The translations under genes were made by a program, and so were the position numbers. The notes below the pieces were generated by a model that worked only from the letters and a program-made list of their open reading frames with translations, was not told where the DNA came from and made no database searches. A stretch of DNA of 64,000 nucleotides from Brachybacterium sp. SGAir0954 (lineage in GTDB: Bacteria > Actinomycetota > Actinomycetes > Actinomycetales > Dermabacteraceae): contig NZ_CP027295.1 in assembly GCF_005490785.1 (NCBI RefSeq), positions 1,984,001 through 2,048,000 on the forward strand, read 5' to 3'. Within the stretch, counting starts at the first letter, position 1. Each line of letters begins with the position of its first letter. Below are positions 43,150-52,817 of this stretch, one piece after another.

Positions 43150-45024
43150 GTGCACCCCGCCGCACCTCGTGCCCGCTTCGAGGACCCGGGGACCGGGGAG
43201 GTGCTGCAGCTGAGCCGGGTGCAGGAGGAGATCGTCGCCCGCACCCCGGACCAGGTGCTCCCCGCCCTGCACGCCGTGCAGGCGCGGGTCGACGCCGGGG
43301 CCTGGGCGGCCGGCATGATCGCCTACGAGGCCGCGCCCGGGCTGGACCCGGCGCTGACGGTCGCGCCCGCCCCGGCCCCGCTGCCGCTCGTGTGGTTCGT
43401 CATCGCCGACGCCCCTGATCAGCAGGACGTGGCCCACGCTCCCCGCCCGCACGGTGACTACCGCACCGGGCCGTGGACGCCGCGGTGGAGCGCGGCCGAG
43501 CACGCCCGGGCCGTCGGCGCCGTGCGCGAGGCGATCGCCGAGGGGACCACCTACCAGGCGAATCTCACGACCCGCCTCGACGGCCGGATCGAGGGGGACC
43601 TGCTCGCCTGCCACCGCGATCTCCTCGACCGCCAGCGCACGCGCCACGGCGCCTACCTGGACCTGGGGAGCCATGTCGTGCTCGGGGCCAGTCCCGAGCT
43701 GTTCGTGCGGCGCGAGGGGGACCGGCTCACGACCCGGCCGATGAAGGGCACGGCGCCCCGGGGGAGCGGCCCCGCCGCGGACGCCGCCGCCCGCGCGCAC
43801 CTGCTGCGCAGCCCCAAGGAGCGGGCGGAGAACATCATGATCGTCGACCTGCTGCGCAACGACCTGGCCCGCTGCGCCGAGCCCGGCACCGTCGCGGTGC
43901 CCGCGCTGCTGGACGCCGAGCCCTATCCCACGCTGTGGCAGATGACGAGCACCGTCACCGCCCGTGCCGCCGCCGGGACCGGGCTCGCCGAGGCCATGAC
44001 GGCGCTGTTCCCGTGCGGCTCGATCACGGGCGCGCCGAAGGCCGCGACGACGGCGCTGCTCGCCCGGCTCGAGGACGGCCCGCGCGGCGCCTACTGCGGC
44101 GCGGTCGGCTGGATGGCGCCGGCGCGCGACACCCCGGGTGGTCGGCGGCCGGCGAGCAGCTCCTTCTCCGTCGCGATCCGCACGATCGTCGTGGACCGGG
44201 CCGACGGCGCCGCGACCTACGGCGTGGGCAGCGGGATCACGTGGGCCTCGGAGGCGGCCGCGGAATGGGAGGAGCTGCAGGTGAAGGCCCGGGTGCTCGA
44301 GGCGATCACGCCGCGCCCGGCGCACCGGCCCCGTCCCGGGACGACGTCCGCTCCCGTCGTGCCGGTCGCCGACGGGGGTGCGGCGCCGGATCCCGCGGGC
44401 TTCGCGCTCCTGGAGACCCTCGCGGCGCGCGGGGGACGGCTCCAGGACCTCGAGGTGCACCTGGACCGGCTGGAGTCCTCCGCGGCGGAGCTCATGATCC
44501 CCTGCGACCGGCCCGCCCTCGCGGAGCAGCTGCGGGAGCGCGCCCTCGCGGCGGGGGAGCAGGGGGCCGTGCTCCGGCTCGCGCTCGGCCTCGACGGCGC
44601 GGCCACGCTCACCGAGCGCCCGCTGCCCGCACCGTCCGAGGGCCCGGTGCTGCTCGTGCTCGACGACGAGGTCCAGGACCCGGACTCCCCGGCGCTCCGG
44701 CACAAGAGCACCGACCGGGCGCATCTGGAGCGGGCGCTCGAGCGGGCGCGGCGGCGCTCACCGGCGGTGCAGGACGTGCTCCTGCGCGGGCGGGACGGAC
44801 GGGTCACCGAGTCCACCATCGCGACGCTGATCGTCCGGCTCGGCGGGAGCTGGTGGACCCCGCCGCTCGAGGACGGCTGCCTCCCCGGGGTGGGGAGGCG
44901 GCTCGCCCTCGAGGCGGGGGAGATCCGCGAGCGTCCCCTCACCGAGGCGGATCTGCGCGCGGCGGAGGGGATCGCCCTGCTCAGCAGCGTCCGCGGTCGA
45001 CGACCCGCACGGCTCCTGGGCTGA
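43150..45024 (+). CDS. pabB: Fused aminodeoxychorismate synthase I (PabB) and aminodeoxychorismate lyase (PabC)
   Basis: A 624-residue bifunctional folate enzyme. Residues 1 to ~395 are the chorismate-utilising domain; RPMKGTAPRG has the Lys characteristic of PabB (anthranilate synthase has Ala), with DLLRNDLAR and ITGAPK. Residues ~415-624 are the PLP-dependent lyase, whose Lys lies in RHKSTDR, followed by TESTIATLI. Together with a PabA glutaminase encoded elsewhere it would make p-aminobenzoate from chorismate. GTG start at 43150 with GGAGG upstream. It converges with otsAB, 10 bp apart. Confidence 0.9.
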   Translation: MHPAAPRARFEDPGTGEVLQLSRVQEEIVARTPDQVLPALHAVQARVDAGAWAAGMIAYEAAPGLDPALTVAPAPAPLPLVWFVIADAPDQQDVAHAPRPHGDYRTGPWTPRWSAAEHARAVGAVREAIAEGTTYQANLTTRLDGRIEGDLLACHRDLLDRQRTRHGAYLDLGSHVVLGASPELFVRREGDRLTTRPMKGTAPRGSGPAADAAARAHLLRSPKERAENIMIVDLLRNDLARCAEPGTVAVPALLDAEPYPTLWQMTSTVTARAAAGTGLAEAMTALFPCGSITGAPKAATTALLARLEDGPRGAYCGAVGWMAPARDTPGGRRPASSSFSVAIRTIVVDRADGAATYGVGSGITWASEAAAEWEELQVKARVLEAITPRPAHRPRPGTTSAPVVPVADGGAAPDPAGFALLETLAARGGRLQDLEVHLDRLESSAAELMIPCDRPALAEQLRERALAAGEQGAVLRLALGLDGAATLTERPLPAPSEGPVLLVLDDEVQDPDSPALRHKSTDRAHLERALERARRRSPAVQDVLLRGRDGRVTESTIATLIVRLGGSWWTPPLEDGCLPGVGRRLALEAGEIRERPLTEADLRAAEGIALLSSVRGRRPARLLG

Positions 45025-45034
45025 GCCGGCCCGC

Positions 45035-47326
45035 TCAGCCGCGGGCGCGGCGCAGCGCGGCGAGGTGGGTGAGCAGCTCGCGCACCTGCGCGGTGCCCTC
45101 CACGCGCAGCCCGGCGCCCGTGTCCCCGGGACCCACCTTGATGCCGAGGTCGTCGTCGCCGAGCTGGTCGAAGACCGTCTCGTCGGTGACGTCGTCGCCC
45201 AGGTAGAGCCAGGCGTCCGCCGCGCTCGCGCGGGCGAGGGCCTCGATCGCCACGCCCTTGTTCGCGTCCACGACGGAGAACTCGACGACCTCCTTGCCGG
45301 GGGTCACGGTGACGTCCGGGAGGCTCAGGGCGTACTCGAGCGCTGCCTCGGTCGCGTTCCCGGCGCCGCGGCCCCGGGCGCGGCGGGTGTGCAGCACGGC
45401 CGCCGCGGGCTTCGTCTCCACCTCCGCGCCCGGGTTCGCGCTCGCGATCCGGTGCAGGGTGTGGGTGATCGACTCGAGCAGCTGCTCCTTCTGCGGCGAC
45501 ATGGTCAGCGCGAAGGAGTCCAGCACCTCCGCGTGCATCCACGGCGGGAGCGCGCCGACCTCCGCGCCGTGCGAGCCCACGAGCACGACCGAGCTCGGCA
45601 TGCGTGTGTGGTGGTCGAGGTTCGTCAGCGAGCGCCCGGAGACGAGCGCCACCGAGACACCCGGCATCTCCGAGAGCTCGCGGAGGGCGACGATCGCCTC
45701 GGGATCGGGCTGCACGGCGTCCCGCTCGGCGACGATCGGCGCGAGGACGCCGTCGAAGTCGCTCGCGACGAGGATGCGGGGGACCTCCGCGAAGGTCCGC
45801 AGGCTCGCCTCGAGCTCGGCCTCGGGGGTGGGCGTCTCCCCGGTGAGACGGATCCGGCGGGTGGTGATCTCGTCCCGGCCCACGCTCTCGAGCTCGTCGA
45901 GGAAGGCGTGGGCCCAGGCCTGCACGTCGTGGTCCATGACCTGGCGGCGCAGGGAGGTCATCGCCTCGCGCTGCTCGTCCTCGCCCATCGCGAGGGCCCG
46001 CAGGATCGAGGACTTCAGCTCGTCGATGTCGTGGGGGTTCACGCGCAGCGCCGCCCGCAGCTCGTCCGCGGCGCCCGCGAACTCGGAGAGCACGAGCACG
46101 CCCTGCTCGTCGGTACGTGAGGCGACGTACTCCTTCGCCACGAGGTTCATGCCGTCGCGCAGGGCGGTCACGAGGACGACGTCGGCCGCCATGTAGAGGG
46201 CGGTCATGTCGCGGCGGTCGAAGGAGCGGTGCTGGTAGGAGATCGCGGGCCGGCCGATCGGCGCATGGTCGCCGTTGATCCGCCCGACGGTCAGCTCGAC
46301 CTCGTCGCGCAGCTGCCGGTACGCGTCCACCCGCTCGCGGGACGGCGTCGCGACCTGGATCATGACGGCGTCGTGGGGGTCGATCGCACCGTCGGCCAGG
46401 AGCTCGCCCCAGGCCTTCAGCCGGTGCCGGATGCCCTTGGTGTAGTCCAGGCGGTCCACGCCGAGGACGATCTTGGCGGGGTCGCCCATGTCCGCGCGCA
46501 GCTGCCGCGCGCGCTCCTGGATGTCCGGGTCCTCGGTGAGGTCGGAGACGGACTGCGAGTCGATCGAGATCGGGAACGTGCGCGCCTGGACCTCACGGGA
46601 GGGGGCGGTGCCGAGCCCGGGCACCGTGATCGTCTGGCCGTCGGTGTGGTAGCCGAGGAGCTTGCGCACCGCGGCCACGAAGTTCAGCGTGTCCCCCTCG
46701 CGCTGGAAGCCGAGGACGTCCGCGCCGAGCAGCCCGCGCAGGATCTGGTTGCGCTTGGGGAGCTGGCTGAACAGCTCGACCGGGGGGAAGGGGATGTGGT
46801 TGAAGAACCCGATGCGCGCATCGGGCCGGGTCTCGCGGATCATCGCGGGCACGAGCTGCAGCTGGTAGTCGTGCACCCAGACGATGCCGCCCGGGGCGGC
46901 GACCTCCGCGGCCGCGCGGGCGAAGCGGCGGTTGACGCGCTGGTAGTCGTCCCACCAGGTGCGGTGGAACTCGGGGTCGACGATCACGTCGTGGTACAGC
47001 GGCCACAGGGTCGCGTTGGAGAAGCCCTCGTAGTAGCGCTCGACCTCGTGGCCGTCGAGCGGCACGGGGTACAGGTGCATGCCGTCCGCGACGAAGGGGG
47101 AGGGGGCCTCGCCCGTGCCGCCGGCCCAGCCCACCCAGGCGCCCGAGTCCACCGTGCGCATGACCGACTCCATCGCGGTGACCAGGCCGCCGGGGCTCGT
47201 CACCCACTCGGTCGCGCCGTCGGGGAGGGTCCGGGAGTCGACGGGGAGGCGGTTGGCGACGACGACGAGCTCGTGGCCCGCCTCCGGCCGCTGCGCGTCC
47301 TCGGGGCCGGTCTGGGGATCAGGCAT
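45035..47326 (-). CDS. Fused trehalose-6-phosphate synthase/phosphatase (OtsA-OtsB)
   Basis: A 763-residue trehalose enzyme. Residues ~18-475 are a GT20 synthase (VVVANRLPVD, WVGWAGG, HDYQLQLVP, GVDRLDYTKGI, GMNLVAKEYVA), which makes trehalose 6-phosphate from UDP- or ADP-glucose. Residues ~505-763 are a HAD phosphatase with DFDGVLAPI (nucleophile Asp), SGRS and LGDDVTDE. Both halves look intact, so one chain would carry out the whole OtsAB route. This order in one protein differs from the separate genes of many actinobacteria. Confidence 0.92.
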   Translation of the reverse strand: MPDPQTGPEDAQRPEAGHELVVVANRLPVDSRTLPDGATEWVTSPGGLVTAMESVMRTVDSGAWVGWAGGTGEAPSPFVADGMHLYPVPLDGHEVERYYEGFSNATLWPLYHDVIVDPEFHRTWWDDYQRVNRRFARAAAEVAAPGGIVWVHDYQLQLVPAMIRETRPDARIGFFNHIPFPPVELFSQLPKRNQILRGLLGADVLGFQREGDTLNFVAAVRKLLGYHTDGQTITVPGLGTAPSREVQARTFPISIDSQSVSDLTEDPDIQERARQLRADMGDPAKIVLGVDRLDYTKGIRHRLKAWGELLADGAIDPHDAVMIQVATPSRERVDAYRQLRDEVELTVGRINGDHAPIGRPAISYQHRSFDRRDMTALYMAADVVLVTALRDGMNLVAKEYVASRTDEQGVLVLSEFAGAADELRAALRVNPHDIDELKSSILRALAMGEDEQREAMTSLRRQVMDHDVQAWAHAFLDELESVGRDEITTRRIRLTGETPTPEAELEASLRTFAEVPRILVASDFDGVLAPIVAERDAVQPDPEAIVALRELSEMPGVSVALVSGRSLTNLDHHTRMPSSVVLVGSHGAEVGALPPWMHAEVLDSFALTMSPQKEQLLESITHTLHRIASANPGAEVETKPAAAVLHTRRARGRGAGNATEAALEYALSLPDVTVTPGKEVVEFSVVDANKGVAIEALARASAADAWLYLGDDVTDETVFDQLGDDDLGIKVGPGDTGAGLRVEGTAQVRELLTHLAALRRARG

Positions 47327-47611
47327 GGGAGCTCCTCCGTGTCGGGCCGGTGCGTGCGGGTCCAGGCTATCAAGTGCGATGCCTCACTCGGACCGTGGGG
47401 GTGCCGTGCCGGGGCCGCGCCATCAGCGTCATGACCTGCGCGGACGGGCGGCGATGCGCGGGGCTCTGCGGGGCCGGGAGCAGCCGGGCGGACCGTCGGC
47501 CGGACGGTCGGGGCGCGCCGGCGACGCCGCCGTCTAGGGTCGTGGCGTCGCCCCCGGTGACCCCGCCCCACACCGCGATCCCCGCCCCCGCAGACATCAA
47601 GGAGCAGCCCC

Positions 47612-49024
47612 ATGCGCGCCCACGAAGCCGGAGCCCTCCACGGCAACGACGCCGCCCCCACCTGGCTCCCGTTCCCCACCGACGTCAACGCGCTGATCCC
47701 CGGGCTGTGGTCGCGCACCACCGTGCGTGGGGCCGACGGCGCCCTCGAGGTGGGCGGCGTGAGCGTCACCCGGATCGCCGAGGAGGTGGGCACCCCCGCC
47801 TTCATCCTGGACGAGGACGACTTCCGCGAGCGCGCCCGCGGCTTCCGTGACGCCTTCGCGGAGGCGTTCCGCCCCCACGCCGGCGCCCAGGTCTACTACG
47901 CGGGCAAGGCGTTCCTGTGCGGCGCCGTCGCCCGCTGGGTGCAGGAGGACGGCCTCGGCCTGGACGTCTGCACCGGCGGCGAGCTCGCCGTGGCGCTGCG
48001 CGCGGGCTTCCCCGCCGAGCGGATCGCCCTGCACGGCAACAACAAGTCCGACGCCGAGCTGCGCCGTGCGATCGAGGTCGGGGTGGGCCGCATCGTCGCC
48101 GACTCCCTCGACGAGATCGCCCGCATCGACGCGCTCTCCGCCGAGGCGGGGACCACGACCGCCGTCATGCTCCGCGTGACCACAGGCGTCGAGGCGCACA
48201 CCCACGAGTTCATCGCGACCGCGCACGAGGACCAGAAGTTCGGCCTCTCCCTGAGCGGCGGCCGGGCCTTCGAGGGCGTGCGGGACGTGCTCGCGGCGGA
48301 GCACCTCGAGCTCGTGGGCCTGCACTCGCACATCGGCTCCCAGATCTTCGACACGGGTGGCTTCGAGGTCGCGGCGCGGCGTGTGCTGGACCTCGTCGCG
48401 CAGGTGCGCGACGAGCTCGGGCACACGATCACCCAGCTCGACCTCGGCGGCGGCTTCGGCGTCATGTACAACACCCAGCACACCCCCTCGACGCCCGAGG
48501 CGCTCGCCGCGGGCATCGCGGGCATCGTCGAGAAGCAGTGCCACGAGCTCGAGCTCGACGTGCCGCACGTGTCCTTCGAGCCGGGGCGCGCGATCGCCGG
48601 CCCCTCCACGCAGACCCTCTACGGCGTGGGCACCGTGAAGGACGTGAGCCTCGGCGGCCCGCACCACCGCGTCTACGTCTCCGTCGACGGCGGGATGAGC
48701 GACAACATCCGCACCGCGCTCTACGACGCGGACTACTCGTGTCTGCTCGCCTCCCGCGTCTCGGGGGAGCGGCCCGAGGTGGTGCGCGTGGTCGGCAAGC
48801 ACTGCGAGAGCGGGGACATCGTCGTCAAGGACGAGTACATGCCGGCGGACGTCCATCGCGGGGACCTCGTCTCGGTGCCCGTGACCGGCGCCTACTGCTA
48901 CTCCCTCGCCTCGAACTACAACCACGTGCCGCGCCCCCCGGTGGTCGCGGTCAAGGACGGCGAGCTGCGCACCCTCGTGCGCCGCGAGACGGAGGACGAC
49001 CTCCTCGCCCTCGACATCGGCTGA
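47612..49024 (+). CDS. lysA: Diaminopimelate decarboxylase
   Basis: A 470-residue PLP enzyme making lysine from meso-diaminopimelate. YYAGKAFLCG carries the PLP Lys, HSHIGSQI, GGGFG and FEPGR bind the cofactor phosphate, HCES the catalytic Cys and GAYCYSLASNYN the second subunit site. It starts at ATG 47612 after AAGGAG. It begins the aspartate-family block lysA-hom-thrC-thrB; in many relatives argS lies just upstream, here otsAB does. Confidence 0.95.
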   Translation: MRAHEAGALHGNDAAPTWLPFPTDVNALIPGLWSRTTVRGADGALEVGGVSVTRIAEEVGTPAFILDEDDFRERARGFRDAFAEAFRPHAGAQVYYAGKAFLCGAVARWVQEDGLGLDVCTGGELAVALRAGFPAERIALHGNNKSDAELRRAIEVGVGRIVADSLDEIARIDALSAEAGTTTAVMLRVTTGVEAHTHEFIATAHEDQKFGLSLSGGRAFEGVRDVLAAEHLELVGLHSHIGSQIFDTGGFEVAARRVLDLVAQVRDELGHTITQLDLGGGFGVMYNTQHTPSTPEALAAGIAGIVEKQCHELELDVPHVSFEPGRAIAGPSTQTLYGVGTVKDVSLGGPHHRVYVSVDGGMSDNIRTALYDADYSCLLASRVSGERPEVVRVVGKHCESGDIVVKDEYMPADVHRGDLVSVPVTGAYCYSLASNYNHVPRPPVVAVKDGELRTLVRRETEDDLLALDIG

Positions 49025-49148
49025 GGCGGCGTGCGTCCGGGGAGCGCGTCTCATGCGTTCATCCCCGGACATCCGCCCGGCACCTGCTCGGATACAGTGC
49101 CGTGTGCCTCCCAGGCCGCCCCTGGACCCCGCGGAAGGACTTCACCCC

Positions 49149-50486
49149 ATGGTCTCCACGACCCCCTCGCCCTCCGATCAGCTCCCCGCCCTGCGCGTCG
49201 CCGTGCTCGGCGCCGGGACCGTCGGGACCGAGGTCATCCGCCTGATCACGCAGCAGGGCGAGGACCTCGCCCAGCGCATCGGCGCCCGCCTCGAGCTGAT
49301 CGGCGTCGCCGTGCGGGACGCCGAGCGCGACCGCGGCCCGCACGTGGACGCCGCCCTGCTCACCACGGAGCCGAGCGCCCTCGTGCGCGAGGCCGATCTG
49401 GTCATCGAGGTGATGGGCGGCATCGAGCCCGCCCGCGGGCTGCTGCTCGAGGCGATGGCGCACGGCGCGAGCGTCGTGACCGCGAACAAGGCGCTGCTCG
49501 CGCAGGACGCCGCCTCCCTCTACGAGGCGGCGGACGAGCACGGGGTGGACATCTACTTCGAGGCCGCCGTGGCCGGGGCGATCCCGATCGTCCGTCCGGT
49601 GCGTGAGTCCCTCGCGGGCGACCGCGTCCAGCGTGTGCTCGGCATCGTCAACGGCACCACGAACTACATCCTCGACGCGATGGCGAGCACCGGCGCGGGC
49701 TTCGACGACGCGCTCGCCTCCGCCCAGGAGCTCGGCTACGCCGAGGCGGATCCGACGGCCGACGTCGAGGGCCACGACGCCGCCGCGAAGGCCTCGATCC
49801 TCGCCTCCCTCGCCTTCCACACGCGCGTCGGCATCGGCGACGTGCACTGCGAGGGCATCACCGCGGTCTCCGCCCAGGACATCGCCGCGGCCGCCCGCAT
49901 GGGCCGCACCATCAAGCTGCTCTCGATCGTCGAGCGCATCGAGGACGGCACCGAGGAGCGGGTCTCCGCCCGCGTCTACCCGGCCCTCATCCCGGACTCC
50001 CACCCCCTCGCCTCCGTCGCCGAGGCGTACAACGCGGTCTTCGTCGAGGCGGAGGCCGCCGGCTCCCTCATGTTCTACGGCCAGGGCGCGGGCGGTGCGC
50101 CCACGGCCTCCGCGGTCATGGGCGACGTCGTCTCCGCCGCCCGCCACCGGGTCTCCGGGGGAGTGGGGCCCCGCGAGTCGAACTACGCGGACCTCCCGGT
50201 CGCCTCGATCGACGAGCTGCGCAGCGCCTTCTACGTCTCCCTCACGGTGCAGGACCGGCCCGGCGTGCTCGCCGAGATCGCCGGCACCCTCTCCCGCCAC
50301 GGCATCTCGATCTCCACGATCCACCAGGAGCTCCTCGCGGCCGATGAGGACGCCCCGGGTCGCGCGCACATCGGCATCACCTCGCACCGGGCGCTCGAGT
50401 CCGCGATGACCGCCGCGCTCGACGACTTCTCCTCCACCTCCACCGTCCTGTCCATCGACTCCGTCCTGCGCATCGAAGGAGAATGA
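49149..50486 (+). CDS. hom: Homoserine dehydrogenase
   Basis: A 445-residue enzyme reducing aspartate semialdehyde to homoserine. The Rossmann motif is [11 protein letters not shown], the catalytic core has [19 protein letters not shown] and [11 protein letters not shown], and a C-terminal ACT domain (about 365-445, [17 protein letters not shown]) suggests threonine feedback inhibition. ATG 49149 follows AAGGA; the in-frame start at 49053 lacks support. Its stop lies within the thrC leader. Confidence 0.95.
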   Translation: MVSTTPSPSDQLPALRVAVLGAGTVGTEVIRLITQQGEDLAQRIGARLELIGVAVRDAERDRGPHVDAALLTTEPSALVREADLVIEVMGGIEPARGLLLEAMAHGASVVTANKALLAQDAASLYEAADEHGVDIYFEAAVAGAIPIVRPVRESLAGDRVQRVLGIVNGTTNYILDAMASTGAGFDDALASAQELGYAEADPTADVEGHDAAAKASILASLAFHTRVGIGDVHCEGITAVSAQDIAAAARMGRTIKLLSIVERIEDGTEERVSARVYPALIPDSHPLASVAEAYNAVFVEAEAAGSLMFYGQGAGGAPTASAVMGDVVSAARHRVSGGVGPRESNYADLPVASIDELRSAFYVSLTVQDRPGVLAEIAGTLSRHGISISTIHQELLAADEDAPGRAHIGITSHRALESAMTAALDDFSSTSTVLSIDSVLRIEGE

Positions 50487-50491
50487 CCCGC

Positions 50492-51550
50492 ATGGCACAC
50501 CAGTGGCGCGGCGTCCTCGCCGAGTACTCCGATCACCTGCCCTTCTCCTCCACGGACACGCTGCTGAGCCTCGGCGAGGGCGGGACCCCGCTCGTCGCCG
50601 CGCCCGCGCTGTCGGCGAAGGTCGGGGCCGAGGTCCACATCAAGGTCGAGGGCCAGAACCCGACGGGCTCCTTCAAGGACCGCGGCATGGTCTCCGCGAT
50701 GTCGAAGGCGCTCAACGACGGGGCGACCACCGTCGTCTGCGCGTCGACGGGCAACACCTCCGCCTCCGCTGCGGCCTACGCGGCCGCCGCCGGCCTCACC
50801 TGCGTGGTGCTGCTGCCCGAGGGCAAGATCGCCGCGGGCAAGCTCGCCCAGGCCGTCGTCCACGGGGCGAAGCTCGTGCAGGTGCAGGGCAACTTCGACG
50901 ACTGCCTCGAGATCGCGCGCAAGCTCGACGCCGAGCATCCCGTCGAGCTCGTGAACTCGGTGAACCCCTACCGCCTGCAGGGGCAGAAGACGGCCGCCTT
51001 CGAGATCGTCGACGCGCTCGGCGCGGCGCCCGACCTCCACCTGCTGCCGGTGGGCAATGCGGGCAACATCTCCGCCTACTGGATGGGCTACCAGGAGTAC
51101 CGCGAGAAGGGGATCTCGGACTCCGTGCCGCGCATGTGGGGCTTCCAGGCCGCGGGCGCGGCGCCGTTCGTCGCGGGCCGCCCGATCCTCGACCCGGAGA
51201 CGGTCGCGACCGCGATCCGGATCGGCGCCCCCGCGTCGTGGGACCTCGCCGTCGCCGCGCGCGACGACTCCGGCGGCAGCATCGACGCCGTGACCGACGA
51301 GCAGATCCTCGCCGCGCAGGCCCTCCTCGCCGCCGAGGTCGGGATCTTCGTCGAGCCGGCCTCCGCGGCGGGCGTCGCGGGGCTGCTGCAGAAAGCCGAG
51401 CAGGGCCTGGTCCCCGCCGGCGCGCGGATCGTCATCACCGTGACCGGCAACGGGCTCAAGGACGTGGACACCGCGCTCAGCGGCCGTGACCTCACGCCGA
51501 CCGTCATCCCCGTGGACATCTCCGCGGCCGCGGAGGCCATGGGGCTGTGA
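50492..51550 (+). CDS. thrC: Threonine synthase
   Basis: A 352-residue PLP enzyme converting phosphohomoserine to threonine. GSFKDRGM contains the PLP Lys, [15 protein letters not shown] and [11 protein letters not shown] bind substrate and cofactor. Two starts compete: ATG 50483 overlaps the hom stop but sits only 1 nt after the AAGGAG site, while ATG 50492 (MAHQWRG) has it at proper distance and gives the family N-terminus. I use 50492. Confidence 0.95.
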   Translation: MAHQWRGVLAEYSDHLPFSSTDTLLSLGEGGTPLVAAPALSAKVGAEVHIKVEGQNPTGSFKDRGMVSAMSKALNDGATTVVCASTGNTSASAAAYAAAAGLTCVVLLPEGKIAAGKLAQAVVHGAKLVQVQGNFDDCLEIARKLDAEHPVELVNSVNPYRLQGQKTAAFEIVDALGAAPDLHLLPVGNAGNISAYWMGYQEYREKGISDSVPRMWGFQAAGAAPFVAGRPILDPETVATAIRIGAPASWDLAVAARDDSGGSIDAVTDEQILAAQALLAAEVGIFVEPASAAGVAGLLQKAEQGLVPAGARIVITVTGNGLKDVDTALSGRDLTPTVIPVDISAAAEAMGL

Positions 51551-52473
51551 GGATCGAGCACTCCCGCGTGCGGGTGCAGGTCCCGGCGACCTCCGCGAAC
51601 CTGGGGCCGGGCTTCGACGCGCTGGGCCTGGCCCTCGATCTCGTCGACGACCTCGAGCTCGAGGCGACCACGGGCGGCGTGGAGGTCCTCGCCGAGGGCG
51701 AGGGCGCCGGCTCCGTGCCGACGGGGGAGGAGCACCTGGTGGTGCGCGCCCTGCGACGCGGTCTCGACCATGCGGGCGCCCCGCAGGTGGGCGTGCGCCT
51801 GCGCACCCGCAACCGCATCCCGCACGGCCGCGGCCTCGGCTCGAGCGCCGCGGCGACGGTCGCGGGCCTGCTGCTCGCCCGCGGGCTGCTCGCGGATCCC
51901 GCGGCGCTCGACGACGACGCGGTGCTCCAGCTCGCGACCGCCTTCGAGGGCCATCCCGACAACGCCGCGCCCGCGCTGCTCGGCGGGGCGGTGCTCTCCT
52001 GGACGGAGGCCTCGCGCGGCGAGGAGCGGGCCCGCGCCGTGAACCTGGCGCTGCACAGGGAGGCGCTGCGACCGCTCGTGCTGCTTCCCCGCACCACCCT
52101 CGCGACGCACCAGGCCCGCGGCCTGCTGCCCGAGGAGGTCCCGCACGGCGACGCGGCCTTCAACGCCTCGCGCGCGGCGCTGCTCGTGCATGCCCTGGCC
52201 ACGGATCCGTCGCTGCTGCTCACGGCGACCGAGGACCGTCTGCACCAGGAGCAGCGGGCGCCCGGCATGCCGGAGAGCGTCGAGCTGCTGCGGGTGCTGC
52301 GCCAGGAGGGGCATCCCGCGGTGATCTCCGGGGCCGGCCCCTCGCTGCTCGTGCTGCGCGGTGACCGCGCGGAGGTCGCGCAGCTCGTGCGGCGCGTGGT
52401 CGCCGAGACCGCCGCCTGGCGCATCGCGGCCGTGCCGCTGCGCGAGGACGGCGCCCGCTGTGTGGTAGATTGA
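51547..52473 (+). CDS. thrB: Homoserine kinase
   Basis: A 308-residue GHMP kinase phosphorylating homoserine. Motif 1 is [15 protein letters not shown], the ATP loop is [12 protein letters not shown] and motif 3 is [12 protein letters not shown] start at 51547 overlaps the thrC stop by 4 nt, so the two are coupled. Confidence 0.95.
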   Translation: MRIEHSRVRVQVPATSANLGPGFDALGLALDLVDDLELEATTGGVEVLAEGEGAGSVPTGEEHLVVRALRRGLDHAGAPQVGVRLRTRNRIPHGRGLGSSAAATVAGLLLARGLLADPAALDDDAVLQLATAFEGHPDNAAPALLGGAVLSWTEASRGEERARAVNLALHREALRPLVLLPRTTLATHQARGLLPEEVPHGDAAFNASRAALLVHALATDPSLLLTATEDRLHQEQRAPGMPESVELLRVLRQEGHPAVISGAGPSLLVLRGDRAEVAQLVRRVVAETAAWRIAAVPLREDGARCVVD

Positions 52474-52817
52474 CCGCGCGTCCAGGCGGCGAAGACCGCG
52501 GGCGGGCTGGCACCACACCCCGTACCCGACGTCTCCGATGCTCCCGTCAGCTCACTGAGAGTTCAGTTTCCTGACTGCACCGCCTGCCCCGTCCCCCGCA
52601 GGATCTCGCGCATCGCATCTTCGCGCGCACCCCTGCGCTCCGGCGCCGGCGCACCCCCAGAACCATCCGGCAGGCCGGTCCCCGATGCCCCGCACCGCTG
52701 ATCAGGCACCTGCCCGCCGAGTCCCGGCCCCTCTGCCGGCGCACGCCCCAGCCCCGGGCCTCGGCCCATGCTGATCCACACGGGACCGCACGACGGTCCG
52801 ACGAGGAAGGACATCGG
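52474..52817 (+). promoter_or_regulatory. 344-bp rho leader region, C-rich and G-poor
   Basis: No gene. TAGATT within the end of thrB (GTGTGGTAGATTG, around 52460-52472) is a possible -10 element for rho. From about 52540 the coding strand shows runs such as CTGCCCCGTCCCCC and GCACCCCC with few G's, in contrast to the rest of the window. C-rich, G-poor unstructured RNA is what Rho loads on, so this leader may mediate autoregulation by premature termination. That is inference. Confidence 0.5.
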
